DNA of 64,000 bases from UMGS1519 sp050951005. GTDB lineage: Bacteria > Actinomycetota > Coriobacteriia > Coriobacteriales > Eggerthellaceae. A program made the translations under genes and the position numbers. Under the pieces are notes generated by a model. It worked only from the letters and a program-made list of their open reading frames with translations, made no database searches and was not told where the DNA came from. Shown piece by piece: positions 35,655 to 44,892 of the stretch. Position 1 is the stretch's first letter, and each line of letters begins with the position of its first letter. The stretch covers positions 62,001-126,000 of the forward strand of contig JBMNIP010000002.1 of assembly GCA_050951005.1 (NCBI GenBank), written 5' to 3'.

Positions 35655-37205
35655 ATGGGTCCGATTACCGAGAGACAAAGGAATATCCGAAGCAACCGTA
35701 TATTGACAATGCTCGAGATCATTGTCGCCGTTGCGCTCGGCACACTTGCCACCTATTGCGTGGTACAGATAGTTAGCGGCTCAAATGTTATGAGCCGAGC
35801 TTCATACGAAATCGCAACCGGCAGCGCTATTCTCTGCGTCATCCTGTTGATTACCCTGCTCATCCTTGTCGGTGCCCACCGCGTTTCCAACAACCGCATC
35901 GAGAAGGAGCTCGCCTCCGCCGACCAGAACCTGTTGGATTTGGCCGAACGCGACGACCTGACGCTTCTGTACAATCACAGCACCGCCATCACCATGCTCG
36001 ATTCCCTCAAACCCGAAGACGACTATACGCTGATGATGCTCGATGTAGACCACTTCAAAGATATCAACGACACCTACGGCCACGACTTCGGAGACCGGGT
36101 GCTTCAGGAAATCGCACGCAAGCTGTCAGATTACTTGGCGCCGTTCGATGCCGCCATCGCCCGATACGGCGGCGATGAGTTCTCCATCTTGGTGCGAGGA
36201 TGCCGCCCCATCCTCACCGAGGCCTTGCTGGTCGGCATGCGTGATGCTATCCACGAACCAATCCATATCGGCGTCGACAGCAATGCACCGACGGTTTGCA
36301 TCGGCGTCACCTATTCCGAGCCTGATACCCCTCCCCGCGAAGCGCTTGTCCATGCAGACATTGCCCTGCACGAGGCCAAGAAGCTCGGATGCGCCAACTG
36401 TATGGTCTTCTCCAAGGAAATGCAGAGCCGCGTCAACCAGGAAAACGACATCAAACGCAATATCAGGGAAGCCATCCAGAACGACGGCTTCTATATGGTC
36501 TACCAGCCACGCGTGAATGCCGGCACCTTGCAGGTCACCGGTTACGAAGCGCTCGTCCGTATGAAGGGTTCTTCGATTTCCCCCGAAGCATTCATCCCCA
36601 TCGCCGAGGAGAACGTCTGGTTGCGCCGTATCGGCCGCATCACCACCGAGCAAGTCGTGCGTCAAATCGGAGAATGGCAGGCTGAAGGCAAGCGGGTCGA
36701 GCCGGTTTCCATCAACTTCTCCAGTGTTCAGGTAAGCGATGTCGGGTACTTCGACTTCCTTATCGACCTGCTGAATAGGTACGACGTTTCTCCGAACCTG
36801 GTGGAAATCGAGATCACCGAACGGATGATGTTCGGGTTCACGCAGGAAACCATCGACCTGCTCAACCGCTTCAAAACACTCGGCATCCGGCTGCTGATGG
36901 ACGATTTCGGCACCGGCTACTCGTCATTGAGCTATCTTACGAACCTGCCCTTGGACGGCCTGAAAATCGACAAGTCGTTCCTACATGGCAATATCGAGAG
37001 CGAAGATCATCGCAAGATGATGGCCGACATCATTCAACTCAGCCACGATTTGGGTATGGAAGCGACCATAGAAGGTGTCGAGACCCGCAAACAATACGAT
37101 TATGTGAAATCGATAGACGCCGATACTATCCAGGGCTTCTACTTCAGCAAACCGCTACCGCCTGGGAAAGCCATCGATTTCGAGGCTTCGCTAACCGGGG
37201 AATAA
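35655..37205 (+). CDS. Membrane GGDEF-EAL protein, cyclic-di-GMP turnover
   Basis: The 516-residue protein has two N-terminal membrane helices (about 19-40 and 55-75), a short linker, a GGDEF domain with an intact RYGGDEF motif, and an EAL domain with intact YEALVRM, NFSS, EIEITE, DDFGTGYSSL, KIDKSF and EGVET motifs. Both cyclase and phosphodiesterase activities are therefore possible. The inhibitory-site Arg four residues before Asp is absent (APFD), so the cyclase probably lacks product inhibition. There is no sensor domain beyond the helices. The ribosome site is weak. A hairpin at 37258 probably ends the transcript. Confidence 0.92.
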   Translation: MGPITERQRNIRSNRILTMLEIIVAVALGTLATYCVVQIVSGSNVMSRASYEIATGSAILCVILLITLLILVGAHRVSNNRIEKELASADQNLLDLAERDDLTLLYNHSTAITMLDSLKPEDDYTLMMLDVDHFKDINDTYGHDFGDRVLQEIARKLSDYLAPFDAAIARYGGDEFSILVRGCRPILTEALLVGMRDAIHEPIHIGVDSNAPTVCIGVTYSEPDTPPREALVHADIALHEAKKLGCANCMVFSKEMQSRVNQENDIKRNIREAIQNDGFYMVYQPRVNAGTLQVTGYEALVRMKGSSISPEAFIPIAEENVWLRRIGRITTEQVVRQIGEWQAEGKRVEPVSINFSSVQVSDVGYFDFLIDLLNRYDVSPNLVEIEITERMMFGFTQETIDLLNRFKTLGIRLLMDDFGTGYSSLSYLTNLPLDGLKIDKSFLHGNIESEDHRKMMADIIQLSHDLGMEATIEGVETRKQYDYVKSIDADTIQGFYFSKPLPPGKAIDFEASLTGE

Positions 37206-37257
37206 TGTGCCGGACATGCACTCACCGAGCACCTGAAGGAAACGCACATCACGATTG

Positions 37258-37278
37258 ACTCTCCGCATGTTGGAGAGT
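37258..37278 (+). terminator. Probable terminator after the GGDEF-EAL gene
   Basis: ACTCTCC and GGAGAGT (37258-37264 and 37272-37278) form a perfect 7-bp stem with a 7-nt loop, followed by ACTTTGAT. Confidence 0.5.
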
Positions 37279-37444
37279 ACTTTGATATGGTTTGGATATC
37301 AGCATCGGAGCCGCCGGCGCGGCGGATATCGGTTCCGATTTGCCAGTGGACGAAAAACAGCAACCGAGAAGGCCGCGAGAGCAATAAAAAGATTATTTTT
37401 CCCTGTATACTTGATAGTCGGTATTGGTTGGAATGACGGGGGTC

Positions 37445-39202
37445 ATGAAGCAGCTCACCTACACTCTCGATGACGGTTTCACGTTAGACGATATGATTAA
37501 CGGCATCCTGGCCGATTCCGATTACCAGCATGCCAGAAGCTCATTGTTGCTTGTCTTGGAGCCTCATTACGACGAAGGCCACATCCGCGAATGCCTGCAG
37601 AAGGCATCTGCCATCCTGCCCCGCACCGTGATAGCGGGCGTCACGACGATGACCTCTATGGGCGACGACCTGCGCGTTCCCCGGCAAACCGTATGCTCGC
37701 TGCTGCTCTTCCAAGACAGCTCTTTGAAGACGACTGCCTTCGACTTCACCGATAACCCCGATGCCGGCAAATCGGGCGGCAACTTCGCGGCCTCGCTTCC
37801 CGCCGATACGAAGGGTATCCTGGTGCTCGCCTCATCGAACGGCACGATAGCGAACGAGTTCGTCTCGGCCGCTTCCCATACGGTTGCCGATATGCCGCTG
37901 TTCGGCATGCTCGCGGGCACCGCCGAACTCGGAAAAAGCAAATCGTTGGCATTCTGCAACGGAACCATCCTGAAAGACGGCCTTATGGCTATCGCCTTCT
38001 CCGGCAGAAATCTGCATATTTCCACGCACTACGATCTCGGATTCCGGCGCCTCGGCCGTGCGCTGACCATCACCGCCATCGACGATCTCGGGTATGCGGC
38101 AGAGGTGGACGGCCGTCCCGCTGTAGATACCTATCGGAAGTACCTGGGGGTACCGGCCGACGAGCATTTCTACCGCAATGTCTGCGAATTCCCGATGCTG
38201 CATTACCCGAAAGGCAGCGAGCATCCGGTTGCGCGCATCCCCATGGGGGTAACCGAAGACGGGCATCTGAAATTCACCCTGCGCGCACATGTGGGCGACC
38301 AGGCCTATCTTTCCTACGGCCGTCCGTCGTACCTGCTCAGCGCTTCATATGCAAGTTCTCAGAGCATGATGCGCTTCGCCCCGCAGGCTGCATTGATCTT
38401 CGCCTGCGTCAACCGTCGCGTGTTTTTGGGCAACCGCCTTGCCGACCTGGAATTCAACTATTTCCGCGCCAGCTGCGATACCCTGTGCTTCGCATACGGT
38501 GACGGCGAGATATTCAAGTTGAACCACACCGGCGGCATTCTGAACAGTGCATTGGTTTCTGTGGGTTTCCGCGAGGGGGATGCGCCGGAAGGCACGCAAA
38601 AGGAACAGGAAGTACCTTTCCCCGACCCCACGGAGAAAACGGACTACGTTCCCCTGGCAGACCGCTTGGTCACATTCCTGGAGGCCACTTCCGCCGAGTT
38701 GCAGGACACCATCGAACAGCTCGATTTCCTGGCCCACCACGATACCCTTACCGGCGTGCTGAACCGTCGCGGCATCTTAGGGGAATGCGACAACGCCGCC
38801 GGTAATCCGAACAGCAGGAACCTGGCGCTGATTATGATCGACATCGATTTCTTCAAGCAGGTCAACGATGCCTACGGCCACAAAATGGGCGACGAGGTGC
38901 TGAAGAAGATGATAGCCATCGTGAAGGATGCCTTGGGTCCGAACGCTGAAATCGGACGCTGGGGCGGCGAGGAATTCATGTGCCTGCTCACCGATACGCC
39001 GATCGAAGAAGCGCAGGCCCTCGGGGAGAGAATGCGCAGAAGCGTCGAATGCGCGGACTTCGGCAAAGCGGGCTCTATCACCATCAGCATTGGAATCACG
39101 AAGATCGAGCCGGGCGAATCGACCGACAGTGCTTTCTCCCGCGTCGATAAGGCGTTGTACAACAGCAAGGAAAAAGGCCGCAACTGCATCAGCACCCTGT
39201 AA
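37445..39202 (+). CDS. FIST-domain sensor diguanylate cyclase
   Basis: The ~585-residue soluble protein carries a FIST N domain (to about residue 220), a FIST C domain (about 225-385), a short helical linker and a GGDEF domain with the active variant GRWGGEEF. FIST domains are sensory modules thought to bind small ligands such as amino acids. No inhibitory-site RxxD is seen. GGGGG precedes the ATG at 37445. It follows the GGDEF-EAL gene by 239 nt on the same strand, so one protein may make and the other remove cyclic-di-GMP. Confidence 0.9.
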   Translation: MKQLTYTLDDGFTLDDMINGILADSDYQHARSSLLLVLEPHYDEGHIRECLQKASAILPRTVIAGVTTMTSMGDDLRVPRQTVCSLLLFQDSSLKTTAFDFTDNPDAGKSGGNFAASLPADTKGILVLASSNGTIANEFVSAASHTVADMPLFGMLAGTAELGKSKSLAFCNGTILKDGLMAIAFSGRNLHISTHYDLGFRRLGRALTITAIDDLGYAAEVDGRPAVDTYRKYLGVPADEHFYRNVCEFPMLHYPKGSEHPVARIPMGVTEDGHLKFTLRAHVGDQAYLSYGRPSYLLSASYASSQSMMRFAPQAALIFACVNRRVFLGNRLADLEFNYFRASCDTLCFAYGDGEIFKLNHTGGILNSALVSVGFREGDAPEGTQKEQEVPFPDPTEKTDYVPLADRLVTFLEATSAELQDTIEQLDFLAHHDTLTGVLNRRGILGECDNAAGNPNSRNLALIMIDIDFFKQVNDAYGHKMGDEVLKKMIAIVKDALGPNAEIGRWGGEEFMCLLTDTPIEEAQALGERMRRSVECADFGKAGSITISIGITKIEPGESTDSAFSRVDKALYNSKEKGRNCISTL

Positions 39203-39290
39203 CCCGGAACGCGGAAATAGCTTGAGCGTATTGCCAAGCCGATCAATCTCGCCCACAGTTCGTTTCATTCCAACATCAAATCGAATAAAT

Positions 39291-40229
39291 CTATTGCCCC
39301 CGGCGCTCGGCCGCAAGATCTGATGGTGCCATCCTCTTCACGGAACCTTCTGGAACCTTTTCCTGGCCGGGCGTAAGATTAGCCACCACCATGGCAACCA
39401 CAATGAAGCCGATGCCGGCATACGTCAGCACGTTACCCGTCTCGCCGAGGAACATCATGCCGAGCACACTCGCAACCAATGGGGTGATGGCGCAGAAAAG
39501 ACCTGCTCGACCGGCAGATAGATAGCGCTGAGCCACCGGCTGCAGGGTGAACCCGAATCCCGTGCACACCACCACGAGCACCACTAAGCTCGCCCATCCG
39601 ATACCGTCGGTCGGCAACGTTGGCTGTTCGAACAGAAATGCGCACACAATGCTGAACGCGCTCATAGCCAGCAGCTGCACGATGCCGATACCGAGCGGAT
39701 CGTCGGTTTTCGCAACCCGCGCGGTCAAGAGAATCGTCACGGTGTAGCACACCGCTGCGCCCAAGGCCAGCAGCTCACCGATGCCGAAGAAGCCCATCGG
39801 TGAACAGAAAACCCCTCGCCCCGCCGCCGAGCAGAATACGCCGCCCACGGCAAGCGGCACCGCAATGGCTACGGCACGGTTGGGGAACCGCCGTACCAGC
39901 AGCGCTTCGGAAAGGGGCACCAAGATAATGGCCAGGTTCTCCAGCAGGGCAACCATTCCGGAATCGGTATATACCAGCGCATACAGCTCGAAGGCCATGG
40001 TCGCAAAGAAAACCGACCCCACAATAAGGCCATGAAGAACCGCCTGACGCGGAAGACTGCGCAGACGACGGTTGAAAGCAAGCGCCAGGATTAAAGAAGC
40101 AAGCAGAAAACGCAAACCCATCAGCGAGAATGGTCCCATCTCCACCAGGAGGATCTTACTGAACAGAAACGAGGTCGCACGAGCGGCAATCACCGCTGCG
40201 AGAAGCAACTCTGCCTGGTGCAGCGTCAT
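39291..40229 (-). CDS. EamA/DMT-family transporter
   Basis: The ~312-residue protein has ten hydrophobic helices in two EamA halves and fits the drug/metabolite transporter superfamily; the substrate is unknown. GGGGG lies 7 nt before the ATG at 40229. A LysR-type gene diverges from it at 40379 and probably controls it. The last ~25 residues are hydrophilic. Confidence 0.88.
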   Translation of the reverse strand: MTLHQAELLLAAVIAARATSFLFSKILLVEMGPFSLMGLRFLLASLILALAFNRRLRSLPRQAVLHGLIVGSVFFATMAFELYALVYTDSGMVALLENLAIILVPLSEALLVRRFPNRAVAIAVPLAVGGVFCSAAGRGVFCSPMGFFGIGELLALGAAVCYTVTILLTARVAKTDDPLGIGIVQLLAMSAFSIVCAFLFEQPTLPTDGIGWASLVVLVVVCTGFGFTLQPVAQRYLSAGRAGLFCAITPLVASVLGMMFLGETGNVLTYAGIGFIVVAMVVANLTPGQEKVPEGSVKRMAPSDLAAERRGQ

Positions 40230-40378
40230 CCGCACACCCCCGTATCACCGATTTCCCGTCCGCCCGATAGCCGTGCCGCGCTTGAGCTCCGGCCCATTCA
40301 GGATACGTGTGTCTTATCATTGCGAAAAGCGATAATATTTCAAAATGTTTTGCGATTTAGTCAAAATAGGAGCGCATC

Positions 40379-41257
40379 ATGGACGCAGAGAAATGCACGA
40401 CATTGCTGAAGGTGATCGAACTTGGCAGCCTATCGGCAGCGGCGGCCGAGATCGCCTACACTCCATCGGGCATCAGCCGCATGGTAGCCTCCCTTGAGCA
40501 CGAGGTGGGATTCCCGTTGCTGATACGGGGGAAAGGCGGCGTCGCGCCTACCGCAGAGTGCCGGCAACTGATGCCTGCCTTCACCGAGCTTGCTGCCGCG
40601 CAGCGCACCTGCGAGACCCTCGCCGCCTCTATCCGGGGCCTGGAACAGGGAGTGCTTACCGTAGGAAGCGCCTACCCGCAGTTCTACCGTCCGCTTGCCG
40701 GCATCATCGCAGACTTCACCGCCGCCCACCCTGGCATCCACATCGACATCGTCCAGGCGAATAGCTCTGCCCTACTCGAGCGGATGGAACAGCACTCGAT
40801 GGATTTCGCAATAATGAGCAAACGCGGCAAAGATCACCGTTGGCAGCCGCTCATCCACGACCGCATGGTAGCCGTGCTTCCATCCGATCACCCGCTGGCC
40901 AACAAGGATTCCTACCCGATAGAACGCTTTACGTCAGAACCGTTCATCGATATCTACCCCGGTGAGGAAAGTGATAACTCACGCACACTCGATGCCAATG
41001 GCGTCAAGCCCCATGCACGCTACACCGTCCATGACACGAAAGCCGCATTCGCCTTGGTCGAGGCAGGACTCGGCATCACGATGATGAACGATATCTACGC
41101 CCGCGAGAGCACGGCATCGATCGCCACGGTACCGGTTTCACCCTTCAGCGCCATCGAGATCGGCGTCGCAACACCGAGAAGCACACCCTCGCCGGCGCTC
41201 GATGCCTTCCGGGTATTCGCCCTGCCCCGATTGACCAGCCAAGCGGCAAGCCGTTGA
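40379..41257 (+). CDS. LysR-type transcriptional regulator
   Basis: The 292-residue protein has an N-terminal winged helix (LGSLSAAAAEIAYTPSGISRMVASLEHEVG) and a periplasmic-binding-type effector domain. TAGGAG precedes the ATG. The 149-nt gap to the divergent DMT transporter contains AT-rich sequence suitable for both promoters, and the regulator is likely to act on that transporter. The effector is unknown. Confidence 0.9.
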   Translation: MDAEKCTTLLKVIELGSLSAAAAEIAYTPSGISRMVASLEHEVGFPLLIRGKGGVAPTAECRQLMPAFTELAAAQRTCETLAASIRGLEQGVLTVGSAYPQFYRPLAGIIADFTAAHPGIHIDIVQANSSALLERMEQHSMDFAIMSKRGKDHRWQPLIHDRMVAVLPSDHPLANKDSYPIERFTSEPFIDIYPGEESDNSRTLDANGVKPHARYTVHDTKAAFALVEAGLGITMMNDIYARESTASIATVPVSPFSAIEIGVATPRSTPSPALDAFRVFALPRLTSQAASR

Positions 41258-41387
41258 AACCCATCTTGGACATTTCCGAAACGGCACCCGAAACGACGCT
41301 TTCACCCATCGCTCCGGATAGCCCGCTGGTGCCCCGTTTCCGATGCAGAACCCTATTACGCTACGGCAAGCACCCCCGAAGAAACCA

Positions 41388-42005
41388 CTACGCTGTTGCG
41401 GGACCAGCACTGGCTGCAAGGACAGTCGGCTCACGTGAAGCCTCAGCCGTCATCTGCACGAAATAGCGATGAACGGTCAGATCGCCGGTCACTTCGGGAT
41501 GGAACGCGGTCACCAACTGGTTCTCCTGCCGGGCGGCAACGATGCGCCCGTCGACGACGGAGAGCACGTGGACGCCGGCACCCGTTTCGGAGATATAGGG
41601 CGCGCGTATGAAGGCAAGCGGGATCTCGCCACAATCGGCGAATTCAGCCTGGGCATGGAAGCTGCCCAGCTGGCGGCCATAGGCGTTGCGCACCGCCACG
41701 ATATCCATGGTGGCCAGATAGGTGTGCCCGTCGTTTGCGATGCGCTTTGCCAGCAGCAGCAAGCCGGCACAGGTCCCCCACACGGGAAGGCCGCCGGAGA
41801 TGCGGGCGCGCAGCTCTTCGAGCATCCCGAGTTCGCGCAGCAGCTTTCCCTGTACCGTGCTCTCGCCGCCTGGGATGATCAAGCCATCGAACGGCTGCTG
41901 CAGATCGCGTCTCTGGCGGATCTCACAGGTCGGAACCCCCAAGGCGCCCAACATGCGTTCATGCTCCGCAAAGGCGCCTTGAAGGGCAAGCACTGCAATC
42001 CTCAC
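41388..42005 (-). CDS. pdxT: Pyridoxal 5'-phosphate synthase glutaminase subunit
   Basis: The 205-residue protein matches PdxT, the glutaminase that feeds ammonia to PdxS. The catalytic triad is visible as C79 in WGTCAG and H169/E171 in FHPEV, and GGEST is present at 47-51. The start is GTG at 42005, 3 nt after the pdxS stop and with AGGGGG upstream, so expression is coupled to pdxS. There is a short extra tail (REPTVLAASAGPATA). Confidence 0.96.
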   Translation of the reverse strand: MRIAVLALQGAFAEHERMLGALGVPTCEIRQRRDLQQPFDGLIIPGGESTVQGKLLRELGMLEELRARISGGLPVWGTCAGLLLLAKRIANDGHTYLATMDIVAVRNAYGRQLGSFHAQAEFADCGEIPLAFIRAPYISETGAGVHVLSVVDGRIVAARQENQLVTAFHPEVTGDLTVHRYFVQMTAEASREPTVLAASAGPATA

Positions 42006-42008
42006 TGC

Positions 42009-42884
42009 CTACTTCCCCCTCTCGGCCATCAGCAGGGCGATCTCCTGCTCGTTGATGCCGACCATGGCCTCGCCCAGGTCCTCGGAGAGTGCTGCGAGCA
42101 TCTCGGGATCGTCGTAATTCGTAACCGCCTTGACGATGGCCTGTGCCCGCTTGGCCGGATTGCCGGACTTGAAGATTCCCGAACCCACGAACACGCCCTC
42201 GGCGCCGAGCTGCATCATCAACGCCGCGTCGGCAGGAGTCGCCACTCCACCGGCGGCAAAGTTCACCACGGGGAGCTTGCTGTTGTCGTGCACGTACTTC
42301 ACCAGGTCATAGGGTACTTGCAGCTCCTTTGCCTTCTCGAAGAGCTCGTCTTCGCGCAGCCCCGCGACCACACGGATCTGCGACTGGATCAAGCGCATAT
42401 GGGTAACTGCCTGGACCACATCGCCCGTACCGGGCTCGCCCTTGGTGCGGATCATCGCGGCGCCTTCTGCGATGCGGCGCAATGCCTCGCCCAGATCCCG
42501 CGCTCCGCAGACAAACGGCACATCGAACTTGGTCTTGTCGATGTGGTATACGTCATCGGCCGGCGACAGCACCTCGGATTCGTCGATGTAGTCGATCTCG
42601 ATGGCCTGCAGGATCTGCGCCTCGACGAAATGGCCGATGCGGCACTTAGCCATGACCGGGATGGACACCACTTGCTGGATACCCTTGATCATGGCCGGAT
42701 CGCTCATACGCGACACGCCCCCAGCCGCACGGATGTCGGCGGGGATGCGCTCGAGCGCCATAACCGCGCAGGCGCCTGCATCCTCGGCGATCTTCGCTTG
42801 CTCGGGAGTCGTGACGTCCATGATCACGCCGCCCTTGAGCATCTGGGCCAGATTCTTGTTCAATTCGTACCGGTTTTCCGTCAT
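42009..42884 (-). CDS. pdxS: Pyridoxal 5'-phosphate synthase PLP-forming subunit
   Basis: The 291-residue protein matches PdxS, which makes PLP from ribose 5-phosphate, glyceraldehyde 3-phosphate and ammonia in a 12-mer with PdxT. The Schiff-base Lys is K80 in VMAKCRIGH, and the phosphate-binding segment FAAGGVATPADAALMMQLG is intact. AAGGAGG lies 9 nt before the ATG, a strong ribosome site. It is divergent from a PdxR-like regulator gene. Confidence 0.97.
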   Translation of the reverse strand: MTENRYELNKNLAQMLKGGVIMDVTTPEQAKIAEDAGACAVMALERIPADIRAAGGVSRMSDPAMIKGIQQVVSIPVMAKCRIGHFVEAQILQAIEIDYIDESEVLSPADDVYHIDKTKFDVPFVCGARDLGEALRRIAEGAAMIRTKGEPGTGDVVQAVTHMRLIQSQIRVVAGLREDELFEKAKELQVPYDLVKYVHDNSKLPVVNFAAGGVATPADAALMMQLGAEGVFVGSGIFKSGNPAKRAQAIVKAVTNYDDPEMLAALSEDLGEAMVGINEQEIALLMAERGK

Positions 42885-42977
42885 GATGTGAAACCTCCTT
42901 GATTTGTGACGGGAAACATCGTAGGTATATATCTGACCCTATGTAATATCCAGTTTTCAATTATTTTTTATAACCAG

Positions 42978-44114
42978 ATGAAATACCTTATCGATACAAC
43001 CCTTTCCGAGCCTGCCTATCTCCAGCTCTACCGGCAGGTACGGGCAGACATCATCCGAGGAATCTACCCGTACGGAAAAAAGCTTCCCTCTAAGCGGTCT
43101 GCCGCTCAGGAAACGGGAGTCAGCGTGATTACGGTCGAGCACGCCTATGATTTGCTGCGTGAAGAAGGCTATGTCGAATCGCGCGAGCGCAGCGGCTTCA
43201 CCGTCATCTTCCGTGCATCCGACGGATTCGCGCCCGCACCTGCAGGTCCGACGGAAAGCACGCTAGCCGGCGCGGATGCGCAGATGAGGCGGTCGGAAAC
43301 CCCCGCTGAAGCCGGAACGGAACTGCCCGTATTCCCTTACCCGACCATCGCGAAGACCGCACGACGCGTAATCAGCGAGTACGGCGATGCCACTCTGATC
43401 CGATCGCCGAACCAGGGATGCCTTGCCCTGCGGCAGGCGCTGGCCCGCTACCTTGCCCGCAACCAGGGCATCCACGTCGATGCCGGCCAAATCGTCATCG
43501 GCTCGGGCGCAGAGTACCTCTACAGCCTGATCGCCTCGCTCCTTGGACGGACGCGCACCGTGGCGCTTGAGTCGCCGTCCTATGCAAAGATCGAGCAGGT
43601 CTACACATCGCTCGGCATGCCCTGCGAGCTGTTGCCCCTCGCCGAAGACGGAATCGAAAGCGATGCCCTCGCCCATACAGGAGCAAGCATTCTCCATATC
43701 ACACCCTATCGCAGCTTCCCCACCGGCATCACCGCACCCATATCCAAACGCATGGAGTATATTCGCTGGTCGGAATCGGGCGACCGGTATATCGTCGAGG
43801 ACGATTTCGAATCGGAGTTCTCCGTCACCGGAAAGCCTGTCGAGGCGGTCTTCTCCCTGTCACCCCATGGCAACGTCATCTACCTCAACACGTTCTCGAA
43901 AACGATTTCGCCCGGGCTGCGCATGGGATACATGGTGCTCTCCGAGGATCTTGCCCAACGCTACCTCCAACAGCTGGGCTTCCTCTCCTGCACTGTTCCG
44001 ACCTTCGACCAGCTGGTCGTCGCCCGGCTCATCGAAGACGGCGATTTCTCCCGCCACATCAACCGCGTCAGGCGGGCAAAGCGCAAGCAGCTATTCTCGC
44101 GGCGCAAATCCTGA
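42978..44114 (+). CDS. pdxR: PdxR-like MocR regulator, apparently C-terminally truncated
   Basis: The protein of ~378 residues has a GntR winged helix (IIRGIYPYGKKLPSKRSAAQETG) and an aminotransferase-type domain with the PLP Lys in FSKTISPGLRMGY. Divergence from pdxST marks it as PdxR, which senses PLP and regulates pdxST. MocR/PdxR proteins are normally about 450-480 residues; this one stops at HINRVRRAKRKQLFSRRKS, where the family usually continues for some 60-80 residues. The gene therefore seems shortened by a stop or frameshift near 44100. ATG 42978 is preferred over 42906; TTGTGA-N16-TATATA upstream is a possible promoter. Confidence 0.82.
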   Translation: MKYLIDTTLSEPAYLQLYRQVRADIIRGIYPYGKKLPSKRSAAQETGVSVITVEHAYDLLREEGYVESRERSGFTVIFRASDGFAPAPAGPTESTLAGADAQMRRSETPAEAGTELPVFPYPTIAKTARRVISEYGDATLIRSPNQGCLALRQALARYLARNQGIHVDAGQIVIGSGAEYLYSLIASLLGRTRTVALESPSYAKIEQVYTSLGMPCELLPLAEDGIESDALAHTGASILHITPYRSFPTGITAPISKRMEYIRWSESGDRYIVEDDFESEFSVTGKPVEAVFSLSPHGNVIYLNTFSKTISPGLRMGYMVLSEDLAQRYLQQLGFLSCTVPTFDQLVVARLIEDGDFSRHINRVRRAKRKQLFSRRKS

Positions 44115-44134
44115 ACGGCTTTTTCGGTTGCACC

Positions 44135-44611
44135 CTATGATTCGTTTACCAGCTTGCCGGTAACGTGTTCGATAGAGAGATCAAGCATGAGCAAGCGCGG
44201 AGCGCTCCGTTCCAGTTCCTTGTCGACATAGTCGGGTTCGTCGGGAAAATACTTCATGCCCAGAAGCCGACATTTCTCCCGCGCATCGGACTCTGATTCC
44301 AAAAAGCGCACGGTACCGAACGCAACGACGCTCCTCACATTCAGACCGCGCTTGCCAACCTTTCGATATCCCGCATCCCATGTGCAAAAGGACGCATGGG
44401 GATTCGCCCTCAGGGCATCGACCTTATGACCTTCCAGCGCACCGTGGAAATAGAGGTGCCCTGGTTCGTAGAGGAAGTTGATGGGCACGGCGTAGGGATA
44501 GCCGCCTTCGCCCTGCACCGCCAGCACGCCGCGGCGCTCCTGGTGCAGCACCTTCTCGCACTCCCCGAACGGGAGCTCCTGTTTCCATCTCCTCATCGGG
44601 CGAAATTCCAT
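44135..44611 (-). CDS. NimA-like pyridoxamine-phosphate-oxidase-fold flavoprotein
   Basis: The ~158-residue protein begins MEFRPMRRWKQELPF and has GYPYAVPINFLYEPGHLYFH and GHKVDALRANPHASFCTW, the pattern of the PNPOx-like family that includes 5-nitroimidazole reductases (Nim). Such proteins bind a flavin, or sometimes heme. The link to nitro-drug reduction is by family only. GAGGGG lies 7 nt before the ATG at 44611. It converges on the pdxR-like gene with a 20-nt gap. Confidence 0.85.
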   Translation of the reverse strand: MEFRPMRRWKQELPFGECEKVLHQERRGVLAVQGEGGYPYAVPINFLYEPGHLYFHGALEGHKVDALRANPHASFCTWDAGYRKVGKRGLNVRSVVAFGTVRFLESESDAREKCRLLGMKYFPDEPDYVDKELERSAPRLLMLDLSIEHVTGKLVNES

Positions 44612-44721
44612 CGAAGGTCCCCTCTTCTCGCAATCCCGCGGACACGGGAATCGCATCGCATGCAGATGAGAGCATGATACCCCCGATAGCGCGGGCCGGT
44701 CATCGAAACGAGGAGTCGCAG

Positions 44722-44857
44722 CCAATGCTTGCCTAGAAGCGGCCTGCCCGTTAGAATTGCAGGCAACAGATAATCCCCGCTGCCGGGTGGGGAACAAGCA
44801 CTCGTTTGGCGCGCATCGTTAGGCCTTTGAAGATGCGCACCAACCGGGTGCTTTTTT
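44722..44857 (+). ncRNA. Structured leader of the SMR exporter gene, candidate riboswitch with terminator
   Basis: Upstream of the gdx-type gene lie hairpin 44742-44747/44759-44764 (GCCTGC/GCAGGC), hairpin 44775-44778/44789-44792 (CCCC/GGGG) and a long terminator stem with five to seven T after it. The 5' segment CCAATGCTT (44722-44730) could pair with AAGCA and TTGG of the terminator's 5' arm, giving a mutually exclusive antiterminator that encloses both small hairpins. Guanidinium exporters of this family are often under guanidine riboswitches, but I could not match the sequence to a specific class. Confidence 0.55.
44796..44857 (+). terminator. Intrinsic terminator in the leader of the SMR gene
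   Basis: Arms AAGCAC/GTGCTT (44796-44801 with 44848-44853), TTGG/CCAA (44806-44809 with 44840-44843) and GCGCATC/GATGCGC (44811-44817 with 44832-44838) stack into one long hairpin, followed by TTTTTTA ending near 44858. It lies about 35 nt before the ATG, so it acts on the transcript of the downstream gene unless antiterminated. Confidence 0.8.
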
Positions 44858-44892
44858 ATTTCCGGCACAGCCGCTACACCAAAGGAGTATTC

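Noticed and set aside
37206..37444. Cyclic-di-GMP riboswitch upstream of the FIST-GGDEF gene
   Set aside because: No GEMM-like conserved core was found; the main hairpin at 37258 is better explained as a terminator of the preceding gene.
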